Shown here piece by piece: positions 6,857 through 9,355 of a DNA stretch of 9,355 nucleotides. Origin of the DNA: Bordetella parapertussis (lineage in GTDB: Bacteria; Pseudomonadota; Gammaproteobacteria; Burkholderiales; SG8-41); assembly GCA_945870465.1 (NCBI GenBank), contig CAMBSS010000155.1:1-9355 (forward strand). Direction: 5' to 3'. The notes beneath the pieces are model-generated. The model ran no database searches, was not told where the DNA came from, and saw nothing but the letters and a program-made list of their open reading frames with translations. The position numbers were made by a program, and so were the translations under genes. Numbering within the stretch: position 1 is the stretch's first letter; each line of letters starts with the position of its first letter.

Positions 6857-7891
6857 ATGGCGGGCTCGACGGCACGCGATCCGTTCGCCGGCAAGATCCC
6901 GGTCACCGTTATCACCGGGTTTCTCGGCAGCGGCAAGACCACCCTGCTCAATCATCTGCTCGCGCAGCCCGCGCTCGCGCGCAGCGCGGTGATCGTCAAC
7001 GAGTATGGCGAGCAGGGCATCGACCACGATCTGCTGCGCTTTGCCCAGGAAAAAGTGCTGCTGCTGGAAAACGGCTGCGTATGCTGCGCATTGCGCGGCG
7101 ATTTACAGCTCACCCTGCGCGATTTGTTTCTGGCGCGCCGGCAGGGCGAGATAGGCGATTTCGAGCGCGTATTGCTGGAGACGACCGGACTTGCCGATCC
7201 TGCTCCGGTACTGCAGACATTGTTGTCAGACACGCTGTTGCTCGGGCAATTCCGCCTGAACGGCGTGGTGACTTGCGTCGATGCGTATCATGCGCTTGCC
7301 CAGCTCGAATCCCAGCCTGAAGCGTTGAAGCAGGTCGCATTGGCCGATCGCGTAATCATTACCAAGTCGGACCAGGTCAGTGCGGATATGCTGGAGAAGG
7401 TAAAAGAGACGCTGGCCGGCGTGGCGCCCTTCGCGCAAATCGGGCTGGCAGAGCACGGCGTGATTGAGCCTGCATTTGTGACAGCTATAGGATTTGACGA
7501 TGCGCGCGCCGACGCCACGCGGATAGATCGCTGGCTCGGTGCCGCGCGCAGTGAACGCAGCGCGGGACATCATGCCCACGACGCGGCGATTGCGACTTTT
7601 ACCCTGCGCTTCGACCAGCCGTTCTCCGTCCGTGCGTTCGAGCAATGCATAGAAGTACTGACGGCTTTGCGTGGCCCCGATTTGCTGCGCGTCAAAGGGC
7701 TGATCAACGTGACAGGGGAATCAAGTCCGCTGGTGGTGCAGGGGGTTCAGCACCTGTTTCACCCGCCGGTTGCGTTGGCAGGCTGGCCGGACGCTGACCG
7801 CGCGTCGAGACTGGTGTTTATTACGCGGGGTATCCCGCGCGAAACTGTTGCAGACCTGTTCAGCGCGGTGACTGCGGTTGCGGCAACCTAG
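6857..7891 (+). CDS. CobW/YjiA-family metal-binding GTPase
   Basis: A 344-residue G3E GTPase. Walker A is GFLGSGKT (21-28), NEYGE at 48-52 replaces the usual NEFGE, the metal-binding CxCC motif is ENGCVCC (71-77), ETTGLADP (108-115) is the Walker B region and TKSD (169-172) stands where NKxD confers guanine specificity. The CobW C-terminal domain starts near 245. A linker HHAH (238-241) adds possible metal ligands. Family members are metallochaperones that load Zn, Co or Fe into client proteins (CobW, ZNG1, nitrile hydratase activators); which metal is used here cannot be read. Length fits the family (about 320-400). The start lies 23 bases after the propeller stop with no visible Shine-Dalgarno, consistent with coupled expression. 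No Zur-type operator or cobalamin riboswitch is recognised upstream. Confidence 0.93.
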   Translation: MAGSTARDPFAGKIPVTVITGFLGSGKTTLLNHLLAQPALARSAVIVNEYGEQGIDHDLLRFAQEKVLLLENGCVCCALRGDLQLTLRDLFLARRQGEIGDFERVLLETTGLADPAPVLQTLLSDTLLLGQFRLNGVVTCVDAYHALAQLESQPEALKQVALADRVIITKSDQVSADMLEKVKETLAGVAPFAQIGLAEHGVIEPAFVTAIGFDDARADATRIDRWLGAARSERSAGHHAHDAAIATFTLRFDQPFSVRAFEQCIEVLTALRGPDLLRVKGLINVTGESSPLVVQGVQHLFHPPVALAGWPDADRASRLVFITRGIPRETVADLFSAVTAVAAT

Positions 7892-7897
7892 CCTTGC

Positions 7898-7912
7898 AGG
7901 TCAGTGTGACCT
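7898..7912. terminator. Small inverted repeat between convergent genes, possible weak terminator
   Basis: AGGTCA (7898-7903) and TGACCT (7907-7912) are perfect inverted copies separated by GTG, located between the CobW stop (7891) and the small-gene stop (7912-7914). Neither side has a clear T-run, so termination is uncertain; a protein-binding palindrome is the alternative. Confidence 0.3.
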
Positions 7913-8187
7913 TATTTGCGTACGGCTGAAGAACCCGGGGCGGGCGCTGACGAAGGCGCAGCGCCCGCTGACGAAGGCGCAGCGCCCGCTGACGTTGTTT
8001 TGGGCGGATAAGCACGGCGCGGTTTGCCATCATCCTTAGGCACGCAATTGCCGCTCGACGCATCGACATTGCGCTCCATGCATGCGGCGTTAGCGTCCAC
8101 CGGCGATGTGCGGCTGGGTGTATCGGCTGCCCACGCGGCCGCACCGGCCAGCAACGCGGCAATCGACATCAAATAGCGCAGTTTCAT
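7912..8187 (-). CDS. Small exported protein with Ala/Ser/Pro-rich repeat tail
   Basis: A 91-residue protein that I do not recognise. Residues 1-20 (MKLRYLMSIAALLAGAAAWA) are a clear Sec signal peptide with an AxA site before ADTPS, so it is probably periplasmic or secreted; there is no lipobox. The mature part has only two cysteines, C36 and C48, in ACMERNVDASSGNC, which could form one disulfide. A basic KDDGKPRR stretch follows, then a low-complexity tail with SAGAAPS twice in tandem (66-72 and 73-79) and SSAPAPGSS. The tail repeat is an exact 21-bp DNA duplication. The start has AGAGGA six bases upstream; an upstream in-frame ATG (8295) would add 36 residues before the signal peptide and is rejected. 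It converges on the CobW gene and diverges from the aldehyde dehydrogenase gene. Confidence 0.8.
   Translation of the reverse strand: MKLRYLMSIAALLAGAAAWAADTPSRTSPVDANAACMERNVDASSGNCVPKDDGKPRRAYPPKTTSAGAAPSSAGAAPSSAPAPGSSAVRK
7946..7994. repeat. 21-bp exact tandem repeat, two full copies plus 7 bases
   Basis: The unit GCTGACGAAGGCGCAGCGCCC occurs at 7946-7966 and 7967-7987, with GCTGACG at 7988-7994. Both full copies are identical. It keeps frame and encodes the heptapeptide SAGAAPS on the minus strand. Exact identity suggests a recent slippage duplication. Confidence 0.9.
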
Positions 8188-8193
8188 GGGGTT

Positions 8194-8199
8194 TCCTCT
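8194..8199 (-). promoter_or_regulatory. Shine-Dalgarno fixing the small-protein start
   Basis: Read on the minus strand, AGAGGA sits six bases before ATG 8187. It decides the start just ahead of the signal peptide. Confidence 0.65.
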
Positions 8200-8275
8200 G
8201 TCGGTTGATCGTGACATGCAACGGCTGGTGCATCGCGTTTGAGCCTTCTGCAAAAGTATTAGCGTCCGGCTGGAA

Positions 8276-8305
8276 TTGACGTTTACAAACTCCACGCGTT
8301 AGGCT
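8276..8305 (+). promoter_or_regulatory. Possible promoter for the aldehyde dehydrogenase gene
   Basis: TTGACG (8276-8281, 5 of 6), an 18-base spacer and TAGGCT (8300-8305, 3 of 6). This gives a leader of about 25 bases before ATG 8339. The -10 is weak. The rest of the divergent spacer (8188-8338) shows no other convincing element. Confidence 0.35.
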
Positions 8306-8338
8306 CGCCCCTTCGCAACAACTACCAGGTGTGCCGGC

Positions 8339-9355
8339 ATGCAGATCCGCGACAAAATATATATCAATGGCCGCTGGATTCCTTCTCTCTCCTCGCGCAC
8401 GCTGGCCGTCATCAATGCGGCGACGGAAGAGACGATGGGGCAGGTTCCCGACGGCACCGCGGCGGACGTCGCTGCGGCGGTAGCAGCGGCGCGCGATGCA
8501 TTCGACGCCTGGGCCACAACCCCGGTAGAAACGCGCGCGGGATATCTGGAGAAAATTTCCGCCGGGCTTACTGCGCGCACGGACGAGATCGCGCGCAGCA
8601 TCGCCGGCGAGGTCGGCATGCCGCTCAAGATGTCGCAACGCATCCAGGCCGGATTGCCGCCGCTGGTCATGGCGAGCTACGCCAAGCTGGTACGCGAATA
8701 CCAGTTCGAAGAGAAAATCGGCAATTCGCTGGTCGTGCACGAACCGGTCGGCGTGGTCGGCTGCATCACGCCGTGGAATTACCCGCTGCATCAGGTTGTC
8801 GCCAAGGTGGCGCCGGCGCTCGCGGCGGGTTGCACCGTAGTGCTCAAACCGAGCGAAATTGCTCCGCTGACCGCGTTCATGCTGGCCGAAATCATCGACG
8901 GCGTCGGCCTGCCGGCGGGTGTGTTCAATCTCGTATGCGGCACTGGTGCTGTGGTGGGCGAAGCGCTTGCCCGCCATGCGGACGTCGATATGATTTCATT
9001 CACGGGATCGACGCGCGCCGGCAAACGTGTTTCCGAACTGGCTGCGGCCACTGTGAAGCGCGTGGCGCTCGAACTTGGCGGCAAGTCGGCGTCAGTGATT
9101 CTGGATGATGCGGACTTTACAAAAGCGGTCCGCGCAACGGTCAATGCCTGCTTCCTCAATTCGGGCCAGACCTGCACTGCGCACACACGGCTGTTGGTGC
9201 CCGCAGCGCGCTATACCGAAGCCGCCAAGCTCGCGGTTGAAGCGGCGCAGGCGTTTACGCTGGGCGACCCGTTGGCGTCCGACACCAAGCTCGGACCGCT
9301 GATTTCGGACACGCAGCGCGAGCGTGTGCGCGGCTATATCAGGAAAGGCATTGCC
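8339..9355 (+). CDS. NAD(P)-dependent aldehyde dehydrogenase (3' end cut by window edge)
   Basis: The frame is open from ATG 8339 to the right edge, giving 339 residues of a family usually about 470-500 long. Typical features appear in order: TPWNYPL (144-150, with oxyanion-hole N147), LKPSE (169-173, with K170 binding the coenzyme ribose/phosphate region), FTGSTRAG (221-228, Rossmann loop), LELGGKS (244-250, general base E245) and NSGQTC (274-279, nucleophile C279). Both catalytic residues are present, so the enzyme should oxidise an aldehyde to the acid. The substrate cannot be inferred; sequence style is that of broad-range ALDHs. The start has AGGTG seven bases upstream, and the protein begins with the usual IYINGRW strand. 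It is divergent from the small exported-protein gene. Confidence 0.95.
   Translation, partial: MQIRDKIYINGRWIPSLSSRTLAVINAATEETMGQVPDGTAADVAAAVAAARDAFDAWATTPVETRAGYLEKISAGLTARTDEIARSIAGEVGMPLKMSQRIQAGLPPLVMASYAKLVREYQFEEKIGNSLVVHEPVGVVGCITPWNYPLHQVVAKVAPALAAGCTVVLKPSEIAPLTAFMLAEIIDGVGLPAGVFNLVCGTGAVVGEALARHADVDMISFTGSTRAGKRVSELAAATVKRVALELGGKSASVILDDADFTKAVRATVNACFLNSGQTCTAHTRLLVPAARYTEAAKLAVEAAQAFTLGDPLASDTKLGPLISDTQRERVRGYIRKGIA

Noticed and set aside
7946..7994. CRISPR-like repeat
   Set aside because: The units are directly adjacent without spacers, in-frame and inside a gene.
8188..8295. N-terminal extension of the small exported protein from 8295
   Set aside because: It would bury the signal peptide 36 residues inside; ATG 8187 has its own Shine-Dalgarno.
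8090..8977. A 295-codon minus-strand ORF
   Set aside because: It is antisense to the aldehyde dehydrogenase, whose catalytic motifs are intact on the plus strand, and it runs through the small exported gene in another frame.

Overview
The window is GC-rich, tightly packed bacterial DNA. YgfZ, a YgfX-type membrane protein, an NRDE protein and a bifunctional aldolase/dehydrogenase together suggest a proteobacterium, most likely a betaproteobacterium from soil or water. That placement is inference from gene content and codon style; there is no rRNA or other marker gene. I found no tRNA, rRNA, CRISPR array, insertion sequence, integrase or phage gene.

Layout. Positions 1-1676 (minus) hold most of a bifunctional class II aldolase/short-chain dehydrogenase, cut by the left edge just after its catalytic YxxxK motif. 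A GNAT acetyltransferase (plus, 1736-2188) diverges from it; a palindromic TATAAT box lies between them. The acetyltransferase converges on, and overlaps by 20 bases, a minus-strand pair: a folate-binding YgfZ protein (2972-3955), then an NRDE-family protein (2169-2960) 11 bases downstream. An AT-rich divergent spacer (3956-4183) with a near-consensus sigma70 promoter leads right into two adjacent small J-domain-like genes (4184-4462, 4487-4957). Both lack the HPD tripeptide; the second is membrane-anchored. A likely intrinsic terminator follows, then a YgfX-like inner-membrane protein (5023-5454).

Next, on the plus strand, a 420-residue LVIVD-repeat beta-propeller (5571-6833) is followed after 23 bases by a CobW/YjiA-type GTPase (6857-7891). 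A small exported protein (7912-8187, minus) ends against the GTPase gene and carries an in-frame duplication of a 21-bp unit. Divergent from it, an NAD(P)-dependent aldehyde dehydrogenase begins at 8339 and runs off the right edge with its catalytic Glu and Cys present.

Together the genes look like ordinary chromosomal metabolism and housekeeping: sugar or aldehyde oxidation at the two ends, Fe-S cluster repair (YgfZ), envelope proteins and metal handling. I see no clear new defence or mobile system. The less ordinary parts are the paired HPD-less J-like genes, the propeller/CobW pair, the probably leaderless acetyltransferase and the low-complexity exported protein.
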